Origin: Hymenobacter siberiensis
GTDB taxonomy: Bacteria > Bacteroidota > Bacteroidia > Cytophagales > Hymenobacteraceae
Length of the DNA stretch: 64,000 nt
Direction: 5' to 3'
NCBI RefSeq assembly: GCF_018967865.2
Contig: NZ_JAHLZY020000001.1
Span: 1,364,001-1,428,000, forward strand
The notes under the pieces were generated by a model. It was not told the origin of the DNA. It saw nothing but the letters and a program-made list of their open reading frames with translations, and made no database searches. Positions 51,047 to 60,158 of this stretch are shown here, in pieces. Position 1 is the first letter of the stretch. Each line of letters starts with the position of its first letter. Both the position numbers and the translations under genes were made by a program.

Positions 51047-51052
51047 CTGGCA

Positions 51053-51083
51053 CAAATGTAAAAGCTCCTACTTTTGCCTGCAA
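51053..51083 (-). promoter_or_regulatory. Promoter of the minus-strand arginine operon
   Basis: On the minus strand, TTG (51083-51081), a 20-bp spacer and TACATTTG (51060-51053) fit the consensus exactly. It is interleaved with the argB promoter. Confidence 0.7.
51069..51076 (+). promoter_or_regulatory. -7 box of the argB-argE-argH arm
   Basis: TACTTTTG matches TAnnTTTG. The -33 region has only CTG at the expected spacing (51047-51049). The start codon of argB is 74 bp downstream. This box lies between the -33 and -7 elements of the opposite promoter. Confidence 0.6.
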
Positions 51084-51149
51084 CCTTTCCGGTGGTTTTT
51101 TTAAAATAGCACTTGCCCGACGCTGGGTTTGCGCGTATGTGAAGTAGTG

Positions 51150-51932
51150 ATGAAATCCAAATTAAAAATATTTAAAATAGGTGGCGGTATAATTGACAGC
51201 GAGGCTGATTTGTGGGAATTCGTGCGCTTGTTTTCCAAAATTAGGGGGCCGAAAATTCTGGTGCACGGCGGTGGTAAAGGCGCCAGCGAAATGATGAAAA
51301 ATCTGGGCATCGCCCCGCGCATGATAAATGGCCGCCGCATTACCGACGCCGACACGCTGGATTTAGTAACCATGTTTTACGCCGGCAAGACCAACAAGCA
51401 AATTGTGGTAGCGCTGCAAAGCCATGGCGTCAACGCGTTGGGCCTCAGTGGTGCCGATGGCAACGTGATTCAGGCCGTGAAGCGCCCGGTGCGTGATATC
51501 GACTACGGTTTCGTAGGCGACCTGAGCGAGGCCAGTGTAAATACAGAGTTGGTGCATCAGTTTCTGACGCTCGGTTTGACGCCGGTTTTCTGCCCGATTA
51601 ATCATGACGGCCACGGCCAGCTATTAAATACCAATGCCGATACCATTGCCGCTTCCGTCGCCAAAGCGTTAAGTAAGAAATATGCAGTAGCATTACATTT
51701 CTGCTTTGAAAAGCGCGGCGTGCTCACGGATATTAACGACGATGATTCCGTAATTATGAAAATTAATCTTGCGGATTACGCCGAATTAAAAGAAAGCGGC
51801 ATTATCGCCGACGGCATGCTGCCCAAATTAGAAAATGCGTTTGACGCGCTGCAATTCGGCGTTGATAAAGTTGTTATCGAACACGCGCTGCACATCAATG
51901 AGGATTTGAAAACGACGCTATGGCTGAATTAA
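51150..51932 (+). CDS. argB: Acetylglutamate kinase
   Basis: The 260-aa amino acid kinase phosphorylates acylglutamate, the step before ArgC. It has KIFKIGGGIIDSE at the N-terminus, ILVHGGGKGASEMM for phosphate binding, the substrate Arg region, PINHDGHGQLLNTNADTIAA and KRGVLTDINDDDS. ATG 51150 is chosen over the frame start at 51129, since MKSKLKIFKIGGG is the normal beginning. It overlaps argE by 13 bp and is co-transcribed. Confidence 0.93.
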   Translation: MKSKLKIFKIGGGIIDSEADLWEFVRLFSKIRGPKILVHGGGKGASEMMKNLGIAPRMINGRRITDADTLDLVTMFYAGKTNKQIVVALQSHGVNALGLSGADGNVIQAVKRPVRDIDYGFVGDLSEASVNTELVHQFLTLGLTPVFCPINHDGHGQLLNTNADTIAASVAKALSKKYAVALHFCFEKRGVLTDINDDDSVIMKINLADYAELKESGIIADGMLPKLENAFDALQFGVDKVVIEHALHINEDLKTTLWLN

Positions 51933-52987
51933 TTGAGCAACTGAACAATGATGCCGTTGATTTATTAATCCGGCTCATAAAAACACCCTCTTTCTCCCGC
52001 GAAGAGGCTGGCACTGCCACGCTAATTCAGGAGTTTCTATTGGCGCACGGAGTAGCAGCGAAGCGGCAGCAGAATAACGTATGGGCCGTTTCGGCGCATT
52101 TTGACGCGAGCAAACCAACGGTATTACTCAACTCGCACCACGACACGGTGAAGCCCGGTGCGGGCTGGACGGCCGACCCATTTGGCGCAGCTCTGAACGG
52201 GAATAAATTAACCGGTTTGGGTAGTAATGATGCGGGCGCTTCGGCCGTGAGTTTGCTGGCGACATTCCTTTATTTTCAGAATAAATCGAATGCCTTTAAT
52301 CTGATATGTGCCATCACCGCCGAGGAGGAGATTTCGGGTGCCAATGGCATCCGTAGCGTGCTGCTGGAATTAGGGAAAATTGACCTGGGAATTGTGGGTG
52401 AGCCCACAGGGATGAATCTGGCAATCGCCGAAAAGGGTCTGATTGTGCTGGACTGTACTACCAATGGTAAAACCGGCCACGCCGCCCGCGAGGAAGGTGA
52501 GAATGCCCTCTACAAAGCGTTGGATGATATTCAGTGGCTGCGGGGCTTTCCGTTTCCTGATGTGTCGCCGCTGCTGGGGCCGGTGAAAATGACGGTGACG
52601 CAAATTAGCGCCGGTACGCAGCACAATGTGGTGCCGGATAGGTGCCAGTTCGTAATCGACGTGCGAACGAATGAGTTGTACCAGAACCAGGAAATTGTTG
52701 ATTTCCTGCGGGAGAAATTGCAGTCGGAAATTGTGCCGCGCTCCACGCATTTAAATTCCTCATGCATCAGTGAAAATCATCCGCTAATTCAGAAGGGGTT
52801 GGCGATGGGTAAGATGACTTATGGCTCGCCGACGCTGTCGGACCAGTCGATGATGCCGTTTGAAACGCTGAAAATGGGGCCCGGCGAAAGTGCCCGCTCG
52901 CACACGCCGGACGAGTTTATCTTGGTGAGCGAGATTCGAGCGGGAATTCGGGATTATATTGAATTGCTGGAGGGTTTCAGGTTTTAA
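51920..52987 (+). CDS. argE: M20 family acylornithine deacylase
   Basis: The 355-aa zinc hydrolase has the M20 metal site: LLNSHHDTVKPGAGWTADPF, GSNDAGASAVSLLA, catalytic Glu in ITAEEEISGANGIRSV, and VGEPTGMNLAIAEKGL. In this pathway it should remove the acyl group from acyl-citrulline, since carbamoylation occurs on acyl-ornithine. Translation is coupled to argB by overlap. Confidence 0.9.
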   Translation: MAELIEQLNNDAVDLLIRLIKTPSFSREEAGTATLIQEFLLAHGVAAKRQQNNVWAVSAHFDASKPTVLLNSHHDTVKPGAGWTADPFGAALNGNKLTGLGSNDAGASAVSLLATFLYFQNKSNAFNLICAITAEEEISGANGIRSVLLELGKIDLGIVGEPTGMNLAIAEKGLIVLDCTTNGKTGHAAREEGENALYKALDDIQWLRGFPFPDVSPLLGPVKMTVTQISAGTQHNVVPDRCQFVIDVRTNELYQNQEIVDFLREKLQSEIVPRSTHLNSSCISENHPLIQKGLAMGKMTYGSPTLSDQSMMPFETLKMGPGESARSHTPDEFILVSEIRAGIRDYIELLEGFRF

Positions 52988-53010
52988 AATAGGTTGAACA
53001 AAACCAAATC

Positions 53011-53108
53011 GTCATGCTGAGCTTGCCGAAGCATCTCTACTGCGCAAGTAATCCAATCAGCAGGGTTTACTCTGCGCGGTAGAGATGCTTCGACAAGCTC
53101 AGCATGAC
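53011..53108. repeat. Full hairpin of the GTCATG...GAAGCATC family, between argE and argH
   Basis: GTCATGCTGAGCTTGCCGAA plus GCATCTCTAC pairs with GGTAGAGATGCTTCGACAAG plus CTCAGCATGAC with few mismatches. This is a complete two-arm copy within a transcribed plus-strand operon. Confidence 0.85.
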
Positions 53109-53138
53109 GTTCTACATGAATTTAGAGAATAGCGCACT

Positions 53139-54440
53139 ATGAAAATTTGGGAAAAAGGGTTTTCGGTAAACGATACCATCGAAAAATTCACGGTGGGCCA
53201 GGACCGGGTGCTGGATATGTACCTCGCGCCGTTCGATATGCTGGCCTCGAAAGCCCAGGCCAATATGCTGGCTAAAGTGGGCATGATTTCGGAAGCGGAA
53301 CGGCAGGAGCTTATTATCGGGCTCGATGAGCTGCTGGCGCAGGTGGCCGCCGGCACGTTTCAGATTGAGGATGACTTTGAGGACGTGCATTCCAAGATTG
53401 AATCTTACCTAACCGAGAAATTCGGTGATGCGGGCAAGAAAATTCACACCGCCCGCTCGCGGAATGACCAGGTTTTGACGGCTATCCAGCTTTTCCTGAA
53501 GGATTATGCCGAGCAGATTTCGGCCAAAATAGTGGCCTTGGTGGAAGTGCTGCTGCAAAAGGCCGAAGCCCACAAAAATGACCTGCTGCCGGGTTACACG
53601 CACTTTCAGGCGGCAATGCCGAGCAGCTTCGGGCTGTGGTTTTCGGCTTATGCCGAGCATTTGCTGTTGGATTTGGCGCTGTTTGAGGCGGCCCACAAAG
53701 TGGCCGACCAGAACCCGCTGGGCTCGGGCGCGGGCTTTGGCAGCAGCTTCCCGATTGACCGCGAAATGACGACTCGGGAAATGGGTTTTGGCAGCGTGGC
53801 CGTGAGCAGCGTGGGCGCGCAGATGCTGCGCGGCAAAACCGAGAAAACACTGGCCTTTGCCATTGCGGGCGCGGCCGGCACACTGGGCAAGCTGGCGTAT
53901 GATTTGGTGCTGTACAACAGCCAGGATTTGGGCTTTGTGAACCTGCCCAAGGAATTCACGACGGGTTCGAGCATCATGCCACACAAGAAAAACCCTGACG
54001 TGTTTGAGCTGGTGCGCGGCCATGCCAACCGCCTGCAGGCGCTGCCTAACGACATTATCCTGGCCACCAGTAACCTGCCCAGCGGCTACCACCGCGACTT
54101 CCAACTGCTGAAGGAGCTGCTGTTCGGGCCGATGATGCAGTTTGCCGACCTGCTGGATATGCTTTTGTTTGCGCTGCCCGAAATCAAGATTAAAGAGGGC
54201 GTGATTGAGCAGGCGAAATACGACCCGATATTTTCGGTCGAGAATATCAATCAATTAATTATCGCCGGTGTGCCGTTTCGCGATGCGTACCAGCAGGTGG
54301 GGCGCAGCGTGGAGGATGGCAGCTACGTGCCGCACCGCGAGTTTCAGACCACCCATCTGGGGAGCATTCACAATTTGGGACTAGCAGAAATCGCGGCCAA
54401 AGTGGCGCGGTGGAAGGAGGGGAGCGAGCTGTTCAAATAA
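53139..54440 (+). CDS. argH: Argininosuccinate lyase
   Basis: The 433-aa enzyme cleaves argininosuccinate to arginine and fumarate. The fumarase/aspartase signature TGSSIMPHKKNPDVFELV is intact, as are KIHTARSRNDQVLTAIQLFL and GYTHFQAAMPSSFGLWFSAY. It lacks the C-terminal GNAT fusion seen in some lineages. It ends the plus-strand arginine arm, and its last codons are part of a direct repeat. Confidence 0.95.
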   Translation: MKIWEKGFSVNDTIEKFTVGQDRVLDMYLAPFDMLASKAQANMLAKVGMISEAERQELIIGLDELLAQVAAGTFQIEDDFEDVHSKIESYLTEKFGDAGKKIHTARSRNDQVLTAIQLFLKDYAEQISAKIVALVEVLLQKAEAHKNDLLPGYTHFQAAMPSSFGLWFSAYAEHLLLDLALFEAAHKVADQNPLGSGAGFGSSFPIDREMTTREMGFGSVAVSSVGAQMLRGKTEKTLAFAIAGAAGTLGKLAYDLVLYNSQDLGFVNLPKEFTTGSSIMPHKKNPDVFELVRGHANRLQALPNDIILATSNLPSGYHRDFQLLKELLFGPMMQFADLLDMLLFALPEIKIKEGVIEQAKYDPIFSVENINQLIIAGVPFRDAYQQVGRSVEDGSYVPHREFQTTHLGSIHNLGLAEIAAKVARWKEGSELFK

Positions 54441-54517
54441 GTAGTGAAAACTCGAACAGGAGTTCGTGGATGCCGCCATCTCCGCCGGAGCGAGCTGTTC
54501 AAATAAGTAGTGAAAAC
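54421..54517 (+). repeat. 31-bp direct repeat at the argH stop codon
   Basis: GGAGCGAGCTGTTCAAATAA and the following GTAGTGAAAAC occur at 54421-54451 and again at 54487-54517, a period of 66 bp. The first copy includes the argH stop codon. A small hairpin CGAAC-AGGA-GTTCG lies between them. This looks like a small tandem duplication of the gene's 3' end. The rest of the gap to 54678 holds nothing else I recognise. Confidence 0.8.
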
Positions 54518-54678
54518 CTGCTGGCGACGAGCCGGCGGTATTATTGGTGAATTCCTGAGCAGCTCTGGTGCGGAAACGTGCCGGAGCTGCTTGCTTGGCC
54601 GTGTAGCCACAGATTCTGCACAGAATTAGCGCAGTAGCGCACTGTAGTTTTACAGATTATTCTGCAGTTACTTCTGGT

Positions 54679-56916
54679 ATGTTTTCTCGATTTTCGTTTT
54701 GGTGGTTTAGTAGCTGTTGGCTGGCGGTGCTGGTTGCGGCGGGGGTGCCCACGGCCAGCTACGCCCAGGCCCTGCGCGTGCAGGTGCGCGACTCGCTACG
54801 CCACGAGCCCCTGATTGGGGCCAGCGTGGTGGTGCCGGGCACGGGCGTGGGGGCGGCCACCGATGCTACGGGGATGGCCGTGCTCACGCCCGCCCCAGCA
54901 GCCGGCAAAATCCTGCTCATCAGCGCATTGGGCTACCGGACGCGCTTCGTGGTGGCCCCGGCGGCAGGGGCGGGGCTGCTGCTGCTGCTGGCCCCGGGCG
55001 GCGTGGCGATTGAGCAGGAAGTGCTGGTAACGGCTACCCGCACCAACTCGCGCATCGAGGACCTGCCCACCCGCGTGGAGGTGCTGGGGGCCGAGGAGAT
55101 GGAGGAGGAAAGCAGCATCAGGCCGGCCAGCATTGCCAGCTTGTTTGGCGATATCGCGGGCACCCAGATTCAGCCCACTTCGCCCACCACCGGCAACCTG
55201 GATTTGCGCCTGCAGGGCCTGCCGGGGCAGTACACTCAGATTTTGCGCGACGGTCTGCCGCTGTACGGCGGCTTCGCGGGCTCGTTTGGGCTGCTCACGG
55301 TACCGCCGCTCGATTTGCGGCAGGTGGAATTAATCAAGGGCTCGAATTCGACGCTGTATGGTGGCGGGGCCATTGCCGGGCTGGTGAACCTGGTGAGTAA
55401 AACGCCCACGCTGGGCACGCCGCAGTACGCCGCCAGCTTCAACCAGACCACGTTGCGCGAGACGGATTTGAACGGGTTCGCGGCTCGGCGTGGGCGGCGC
55501 TGGGGCTACTCGGTCTTTGCGGGGCTCGTCAATCAAAAGGAAAAAGACGTGGACGGCGACGGCTTCGTGGACGTGCCCCGGGTGCATAGCTTCAACCTGC
55601 ACCCGCGCCTGTTTTTCTATCCCAACACCCATAGCCAGGTGGCGCTGGGCTACACCGGTATGCTGGAAAATCGCCGGGCCGGCGATATTGTGGTACTGCA
55701 AAAGGGCTACGACCCGGTGGGCGGCCACACATTCTACATCGATAATACCAGCCTGCGCAACACCGCCGACCTGCTGTATACCAACGACAGCCTGGCCGGC
55801 GGCCGTCTCACCGTCAAGGGCACCATCACGGATTTTATCCGCGACGTGAACACCAATTCCAATGCTTTCACCGCCTACCAGACCACCTACTACACCGAGG
55901 CCAGCTACCTGCACGCGGCCGGCCCGCGCCACACCCTGGTAGTGGGCCTGAACGCCAACGGCGAGCAGCTGGCCTCCTTCAACCGCAGCGCCACGCCGCT
56001 GCGCAGCCCCTACACCTACCACACGCTGGGCGCGTTTGTCCAGGACGACTGGCGCGTACTGCCGCGCCTGAGCCTGCAAGCCGGCCTGCGCCTCGACCAC
56101 CATAACCAGTATGGGACCTTTGTACTGCCCCGGCTGGCCCTGCTCTACAAAGCCAGCCCGGCCGTGACGGCCCGCCTCAACGCCGGCCTGGGCTACCGCG
56201 CCCCGGTGCCCTACATCAACAGCCTCGACGAGCGAAATTATCACTTGGTAAAGGCGCTACAAGGCGTGAGCGCCGAAACTTCCTTTGGCCTGAACGGCGA
56301 CGTGAACTACCAGCGCACCTTCGACGGCTTCGACGAGCCGCTGGTGCTGAGCGTGAATCAGTCATTTTTCTTCACTCGTGTAGGCAATCCGTTGGTGCTG
56401 AATGGGCTGGGTTTTACGGGGCCATTTCAGGCCAATTACCTTACCTGGCAGAATGCCGCGGCTCCGCTCTCCACGCGCGGCCTCGAAACCTACGTGCGCC
56501 TGCGGGCCGACGAGACCGAGCTCTACCTCGGCTACGTTTTCACCGATGCCCGCCGGCAGTACGATGCTCTGAACCCGCACCTGCCGCTGGCCGCCCGGCA
56601 CAAGTTTGCGGCCGTAGGGTTGGTGGAGTTCACCGATGCGCTCAGTGCCGGCCTCGAAGCCTCCTATATTGGCCAGCAATACCTGTCCGATGGGCATACC
56701 ACGCCCGGCTACCCGCTGTTTGCCGCGCTGCTGCGCTACCACGCGGGCAATTTTACGTTGGCTCTGAATGGCGAAAACCTGTTCGACTACCGCCAGACGC
56801 GCCAGGAAAAAGTAGTGCTCGCTCCGCTGGACAACCCGGTTTTCCGCGAGCTGTGGGCGCCTGTGGAAGGCCGCGTGTTCAACGTGTCGCTGACGTGGCG
56901 CTGGGCTAAACCCTAA
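54679..56916 (+). CDS. TonB-dependent receptor (BtuB/FecA-like)
   Basis: The 745-aa outer membrane receptor has a signal peptide (to about residue 30, TASYAQ), a carboxypeptidase-regulatory-like domain (VQVRDSLRHEPLIGASVVVP), a TonB-box-like stretch and plug (EVLVTATRTNSRIEDLPTRV, LRLQGLPGQYTQILRDGLPL, IKGSNSTLYGGGAIAGLVNL), then the barrel ending GRVFNVSLTWRWAKP. It is monocistronic; the ligand is unknown. Confidence 0.93.
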   Translation: MFSRFSFWWFSSCWLAVLVAAGVPTASYAQALRVQVRDSLRHEPLIGASVVVPGTGVGAATDATGMAVLTPAPAAGKILLISALGYRTRFVVAPAAGAGLLLLLAPGGVAIEQEVLVTATRTNSRIEDLPTRVEVLGAEEMEEESSIRPASIASLFGDIAGTQIQPTSPTTGNLDLRLQGLPGQYTQILRDGLPLYGGFAGSFGLLTVPPLDLRQVELIKGSNSTLYGGGAIAGLVNLVSKTPTLGTPQYAASFNQTTLRETDLNGFAARRGRRWGYSVFAGLVNQKEKDVDGDGFVDVPRVHSFNLHPRLFFYPNTHSQVALGYTGMLENRRAGDIVVLQKGYDPVGGHTFYIDNTSLRNTADLLYTNDSLAGGRLTVKGTITDFIRDVNTNSNAFTAYQTTYYTEASYLHAAGPRHTLVVGLNANGEQLASFNRSATPLRSPYTYHTLGAFVQDDWRVLPRLSLQAGLRLDHHNQYGTFVLPRLALLYKASPAVTARLNAGLGYRAPVPYINSLDERNYHLVKALQGVSAETSFGLNGDVNYQRTFDGFDEPLVLSVNQSFFFTRVGNPLVLNGLGFTGPFQANYLTWQNAAAPLSTRGLETYVRLRADETELYLGYVFTDARRQYDALNPHLPLAARHKFAAVGLVEFTDALSAGLEASYIGQQYLSDGHTTPGYPLFAALLRYHAGNFTLALNGENLFDYRQTRQEKVVLAPLDNPVFRELWAPVEGRVFNVSLTWRWAKP

Positions 56917-56917
56917 A

Positions 56918-56947
56918 GGCCGCCCGCGCTCGAAAGCTCAGGCGGCC
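56918..56947. terminator. Hairpin between convergent genes
   Basis: GGCCGCC (56918-56924) pairs with GGCGGCC (56941-56947) two bases after the TonB receptor stop codon. There is no T-run, so it is a modest terminator candidate. Confidence 0.45.
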
Positions 56948-56975
56948 CATGGTCAACTAATTGCCCGGATTGTAG

Positions 56976-58331
56976 CTACTGCGTAATGCGCTGGCTGAAC
57001 GAGCCCGCCGCCGATACCAGCCGCACAATGTAGATGCCCGTGGGCAGCGTGCGCAGGTCGAGCAGCCAGCGGCCGGGCTGGCCGGCTTGGGGCGTGCAGG
57101 TCATCTGCTGGCTGCGGCCCAGGGCATCGAATACGCGCACGGTAGCTGGGCCGGTAGCCAGCACTTCGGCGGGCAGGCTGGTGCTCACCACCCACTGGTG
57201 GGCCTGGCTGCCGGGGTACACGGCTAGCTCCTCGGCGTTGGCGCTGCCCGGGCGCACCACCTGCACCGGCGAGTAGGCCGTGGTGCCATCGAAATCGACC
57301 TGGCGAAGGCGGTAATAGCTGGCGCCGAAGAGCGGCTGCTCGTCGGTGTAGTCGTAGGTAGTACGGGCCTGCGTGCTGCCGGCGGCCGCCATCGTGTGCA
57401 GCGCGTTGAAGTTTTTGCCATCGGCCGAGTGCTCAATCACGAACTCCTTGCTGTTTTTCTCCGAGGCCGTAACCCAGTGCAGGGCCACACCCTGCCGCCC
57501 GGTTACGGTGGCCGTAAATATCACCAGCTCGACGGGGAGCGGGCCGGTGCACACCGCCAGGCTCTGGCATTCCAGCTCCGAATTGTTGGTGGCATCGATG
57601 GGGCCGGGGCAGCCAGTGGTCAGGCGCAGGGCGCACACGGTGACGAGGGAGGAGGCGCAGTTGGCAGCCAGCTTTTTGAAGGCTCCGTTATTGCCAAATA
57701 CGCAGCCGCCAATGCGTAAGCTGCCCGTGCCACACAGCGTATTATTGGCCCCGCCCCGGGTCAGGTCGATGCTGCCGTTGATAACCACCCGGCTATTGTC
57801 AATGATGTCGGAGTTTACCAGTATCAAGTTGCAGTCGGTTCTGAGTAGGGTGGGGGTGGTCGCCGTGCCCTGCGCCATCACCATCACCCGGGCCTTGTCC
57901 ACCGTCAGCTGGGCTACGCGCAGGGTACTGCCCGCGCTCACCAGGAGGTTGGTATCGGTGAGGCCGCCGCTGCCATCGCCCAGCGTCAGATTGGCCCCGC
58001 CAATCAGCGAACCGCCGTCCAGCAGGGAAATAGAGCCGTTTTTAGCCACGGCGTAGTCTCCATTCAGCACCACGTTAAAGCCGTTGATGACAATGGTGGC
58101 GTCGCTATTGGAAACGGGGGCCGTGCCGGTGCATTTTGAGCTGGACGCCTGCCAGGTAGCAGGGTCGTAGAAATAGCCGTCTTTCACAGCCGTGAACGTG
58201 CACTGGGCTTGGCTACTGAAAGCCCGTCCAAGCAGTAGCATAATGGTCAGTAATAAATAGACTTGTTGCGTAATGTTTGTGCTTAAAATCAGCCTATTAC
58301 AGGCATGAAATCGCGCTAATTTTATTGGCAA
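56976..58331 (-). CDS. T9SS-secreted cell surface protein
   Basis: The ~451-aa protein has a hydrophobic signal (YLLLTIMLLLGRAFSSQAQ), then a G8-like/parallel beta region (YFYDPATWQASSSKCTGTAP, INGFNVVLNGDYAVAKNGSI). It continues with LPVELVIFTATVTGRQGVAL and a type IX sorting domain ending LRTLPTGIYIVRLVSAAG. It should be exported and anchored or released at the surface. Start is uncertain: TTG 58331 opens the frame, while the first ATG (58241) would cut into the signal peptide. Confidence 0.82.
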   Translation of the reverse strand: MPIKLARFHACNRLILSTNITQQVYLLLTIMLLLGRAFSSQAQCTFTAVKDGYFYDPATWQASSSKCTGTAPVSNSDATIVINGFNVVLNGDYAVAKNGSISLLDGGSLIGGANLTLGDGSGGLTDTNLLVSAGSTLRVAQLTVDKARVMVMAQGTATTPTLLRTDCNLILVNSDIIDNSRVVINGSIDLTRGGANNTLCGTGSLRIGGCVFGNNGAFKKLAANCASSLVTVCALRLTTGCPGPIDATNNSELECQSLAVCTGPLPVELVIFTATVTGRQGVALHWVTASEKNSKEFVIEHSADGKNFNALHTMAAAGSTQARTTYDYTDEQPLFGASYYRLRQVDFDGTTAYSPVQVVRPGSANAEELAVYPGSQAHQWVVSTSLPAEVLATGPATVRVFDALGRSQQMTCTPQAGQPGRWLLDLRTLPTGIYIVRLVSAAGSFSQRITQ

Positions 58332-58671
58332 TGTGGCTTAGACATTCTCTTTGCAATTTTTGTCGGTTTTTATTGTTGACATAATTAATTGATTATCAAG
58401 GCTTTTTGCTTCGAAACAACTCTAATAGGTGATAATCTTTTTCATGGCGCTCAATTATAATTAAAATACGTAAATGAAGTAAAAATGGTACGCATTATAA
58501 AAAAAGATGCAATTTCTAAGCTCTCTTGAAAACAGCTTATTGATTTTAGTATTTACGGATGTATTAGATGCGGAAAAGCCCCCTGCAGTGCAAATGCAGG
58601 GGGTATCATTGTACTTTGTGATGTCTGAATAAGCGCTTGCTACTCAGCTTATTTTCATTAATCGGTGATGC
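58332..58671. other. AT-rich intergenic region with a terminator
   Basis: The 340-bp gap is clearly more AT-rich than its surroundings and has no open frame of note. Its only clear element is the hairpin at 58579-58603; the rest probably holds the upstream region of the T9SS gene, but I see no consensus promoter. Confidence 0.5.
58579..58603 (-). terminator. Terminator for the EamA gene
   Basis: CCCCCTGCA pairs perfectly with TGCAGGGGG; read on the minus strand it is followed by CTTTTCC. It lies 69 bp beyond the stop codon of the EamA gene. Confidence 0.75.
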
Positions 58672-59094
58672 TTATGCCCACACCAGCACCACGGTGCCGG
58701 CCAGAATCAGCCCGGCGCCGAGGGCACCTTTCAGGCTGATGGTTTCGCCCAAAAAGGCCACTGCCAGTAGCATGGCCAGCGCCACACTTAGCTTATCGAC
58801 CGGGGCTACCTTCGTTACCGGCCCCAATTTCAAAGCCCGGAAATAGCACAGCCACGATGCCCCCGTAGCTACGCCCGACAGCACCAGAAACAGCCAGGTG
58901 CGCCCCGTGAGGGCCGGCAGCCCTGCCGTGGCCCCGCGCGCCATGGCAATGCCCCAGGCCAGCAGCAAAATCACCACCGTGCGGATGGCCGTCGCCAAAT
59001 CCGAATCGACACCCTTGATGCCAATTTTGGCAAAAATGGCGGTGAGGGCCGCAAACAGGGCCGAAAGCAGGGCGTAGGGAATCCAGGAAGCCAT
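58672..59094 (-). CDS. Single-domain EamA (DMT superfamily) transporter
   Basis: The 140-aa protein is one EamA unit with about five membrane helices: WIPYALLSALFAALTAIFAK, TAIRTVVILLLAWGIAMARG, WLFLVLSGVATGASWLCYFR, DKLSVALAMLLAVAFLGE and GAGLILAGTVVLVWA. It likely works as a dimer like small DMT exporters. Substrate unknown. Confidence 0.9.
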   Translation of the reverse strand: MASWIPYALLSALFAALTAIFAKIGIKGVDSDLATAIRTVVILLLAWGIAMARGATAGLPALTGRTWLFLVLSGVATGASWLCYFRALKLGPVTKVAPVDKLSVALAMLLAVAFLGETISLKGALGAGLILAGTVVLVWA

Positions 59095-59303
59095 AATCAG
59101 AGGGAAGGCTGGTTAAAGGAAAGGAGTGGAGCCTGAAAAGACACCGGTGACCAATGAAAGCTACGGGCTGGGCGATGATAGTGGCCCGTTAGGAGGTGGA
59201 AACCCCTGGTTTGGGAGAAAATAAGGCATCCGGGGAAAGGGGGCCTGCAACCGGAAATGGTGTGGCCAGCCCTCTACAGGCACAAATCACCATTCAGCTT
59301 CCC

Positions 59304-60158
59304 ATGAAAACAACCCGATTACTGGCAGTATTGCTGCTGATTTTAGCCAGCCTGAACAGCTGCACAAAAGACTCAACGGATGTCGCCTCCATCATTGGCG
59401 CCTGGTATGGCCGCTCGCAGTTTGAGGGCCTGGCCCGGAGCGGTGCGGTAAGCTTCGTGATTGACGGCAAGGCCTACGTGGGCCTCGGCACCGATGGCAC
59501 CGACAAGTACACCAATTTCTGGCAGTATGTGCCCGGCACCAATACCTGGAAGCAGCTGGCGCCGTTTCCGGGCGTGGGGCGCTATCAGGCCGTGGCCTTC
59601 GCCGCCAACGACAAAGGCTACGTGGGCACCGGCTACGACGGTAACTACAAGAAAGACTTCTGGCAGTACGACCCCAGCACCGACGTGTGGACCCAGAAGC
59701 CCAGCTTCGGTGGCAACAAGCGCTTGGGAGCGGTGGCGTTTGTGGCCAACAATGAGGGCTACATCTGCACGGGCCTCGACAACGGCACGTACCAGACCGA
59801 TAACTGGAGCTACAACCCCACCACCGAAACCTGGACCGAGCACCGCAAGCTGGAGGGCACGACTACCAACGGCACCGGCTTCGACTTCAGCGCCGTGCCC
59901 CGGGCCTACGGCGTGGCCTTCACCATTGCCAATACCAGCTACGTCACGCTGGGCAGCAAAGACACCCAGTCACTCAGTTGCTGGGCCTACAGCCCCACGG
60001 ATGACAGCTGGCACCAGAAAACCGAGTTCAGCGGGGCCTCCCGCACCCTGGCGGCAGCTTTTGGCCTGGGCGACTACGGCTACGTCGGGCTGGGCGTAGG
60101 CGGCAGCATCCGCTACGACGACCTCTGGAAACTGGAGCCCGCTACCGATGTGGACTAA
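59304..60158 (+). CDS. Kelch-repeat lipoprotein
   Basis: The 284-aa protein has a lipoprotein signal (LLILASLNSC, Cys20) and five or so Kelch blades: GKAYVGLGTDGTDKYTNFWQ, GYVGTGYDGNYKKDFWQYDP, EGYICTGLDNGTYQTDNWSY, YVTLGSKDTQSLSCWAYSP and GYVGLGVGGSIRYDDLWKLE. It is exported and lipid-anchored, probably binding a partner. It overlaps the DUF4270 remnant by 11 bp; Bacteroidota often pair these two families. Confidence 0.9.
   Translation: MKTTRLLAVLLLILASLNSCTKDSTDVASIIGAWYGRSQFEGLARSGAVSFVIDGKAYVGLGTDGTDKYTNFWQYVPGTNTWKQLAPFPGVGRYQAVAFAANDKGYVGTGYDGNYKKDFWQYDPSTDVWTQKPSFGGNKRLGAVAFVANNEGYICTGLDNGTYQTDNWSYNPTTETWTEHRKLEGTTTNGTGFDFSAVPRAYGVAFTIANTSYVTLGSKDTQSLSCWAYSPTDDSWHQKTEFSGASRTLAAAFGLGDYGYVGLGVGGSIRYDDLWKLEPATDVD

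Noticed and set aside
50727..51052. Known riboswitch (TPP, cobalamin, SAM) in the arginine leader
   Set aside because: None of the conserved cores of those classes can be recognised; the leader is listed only as an unassigned structured region.
50733..51083. 116-codon minus-strand frame upstream of the GNAT gene
   Set aside because: It begins before the predicted transcription start and has Arg/His-rich, non-protein-like composition, so it is probably not coding.
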